A stretch of DNA of 64,000 nucleotides, taken from contig CM053327.1 of NCBI GenBank assembly GCA_028583605.1, forward strand, positions 40,943,559-41,007,558, in the 5' to 3' direction. Below are positions 63,719 through 64,000 of this stretch, in pieces. Below the pieces are notes generated by a model. That model was not told the DNA's origin. It saw nothing but the letters and a program-made list of their open reading frames with translations, and did not search any database. Source of the stretch: Dastarcus helophoroides (lineage: Eukaryota; Arthropoda; Insecta; Coleoptera; Bothrideridae). Within the stretch, counting starts at the first letter, position 1. Every line of letters begins with the position of its first letter. A program made the position numbers and the translations under genes.

Positions 63719-64000
63719 ATTATATTTAATTATTCGACACCAGACTTTTTAAAAAGAATTTTATTTTAAGTTGAAATTACAACTGATCACTAAGTAGAAA
63801 GATACTATTATAATACTATGTTCTACAACAATGATACTGATCTTGAGCGTCCTTTTGCTTATATAGGGTGGTGGTCTCTTGGGTGGTGTTTCTTAGGGAT
63901 GCGAATGTTGGCTTGTCAAACATTCGCTATTTGGTGCTAAAATGGTGCATCCGCGACGGATGTTTGCAGGTTTTGATAATTCGGGGTGGTCGCTGGACGA
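63719..64000 (-). repeat. Errantivirus LTR 4, cut by window end
   Basis: The first 282 bp (plus order) of the 5' LTR of copy 3. Whether another copy follows cannot be seen. Confidence 0.85.

Larger units (their letters stand above)
41947..64000 (-). mobile_element. Tandem array of three errantivirus proviruses sharing LTRs
   Basis: Four LTRs separate three internal regions, all on the minus strand, with periods of 7258 and 7257 bp. The left end cuts the copia integrase at 41946/41947; the right end is outside the window. The presence of env, the tRNA-Ser primer site and AGTTA LTR starts place it among insect errantiviruses (Ty3/gypsy). Copy-to-copy identity is very high, so the insertion or amplification is recent. 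Confidence 0.9.

Overview
This window is eukaryotic, AT-rich and almost certainly from an insect genome. The evidence is a spliced Sec16 gene with insect-like motifs, piggyBac, hAT, copia and I/jockey-type transposons, and errantivirus (gypsy-type) proviruses primed by tRNA-Ser. The order cannot be fixed from the sequence; a beetle would fit. There are no operons, CRISPR arrays or bacterial genes.

The main host gene is Sec16, the scaffold of ER exit sites, on the minus strand from 30892 leftward. I joined ten coding exons by their GT/AG borders. They add up to exactly 3648 nt (1216 codons) in one open frame, ending at a clean donor at 4521, so the 3' part of the gene lies beyond the left edge. 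The introns are swollen by repeats (about 9.2, 7.9 and 4.0 kb), yet one intron in the conserved domain is only 49 bp. A second host gene, the last exon of a six-finger C2H2 zinc-finger protein, lies at 38662-39388 on the minus strand.

Layout: 1-4013, a 20-bp TTTCGAC satellite split by a piggyBac element with TTAA duplications. 4521-5419, Sec16 central-domain exons. 5554-7000, a MITE and foldback repeats carrying hammerhead-ribozyme cores. 7300-12060, an about 0.9-1-kb tandem repeat hit by a TTAA-flanked transposon (7640-9959) and a LINE 3' end (11340-11952). 12152-12680, a hAT MITE. 13343-21551, Sec16 exons with a second hammerhead motif at 14577-14651 and a 0.5-kb array at 15540-18720. 22660-30480, large satellites in Sec16 intron 1: a 27-bp/81-bp higher-order array and a 295-bp array. 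30791-30892, the Sec16 start exon. 31796-37800, non-autonomous DNA transposons. 38662-39388, the zinc-finger exon. 40248-41946, a decayed copia element carrying a solo LTR. 41947-64000, three complete minus-strand errantivirus genomes in tandem that share LTRs with a period of 7257-7258 bp, inserted into the copia integrase.

Within each provirus the order of function is LTR promoter, tRNA-Ser primer site, leader with a splice donor, gag, pol in the -1 frame, and env, which has its own splice acceptor. The most noteworthy signals are the hammerhead-like motifs with palindromic stem III, two of them facing each other in one foldback element, the A-B-A tandem provirus array, and the satellite family built on GTCGAAA/TTTCGAC that fills the Sec16 introns.
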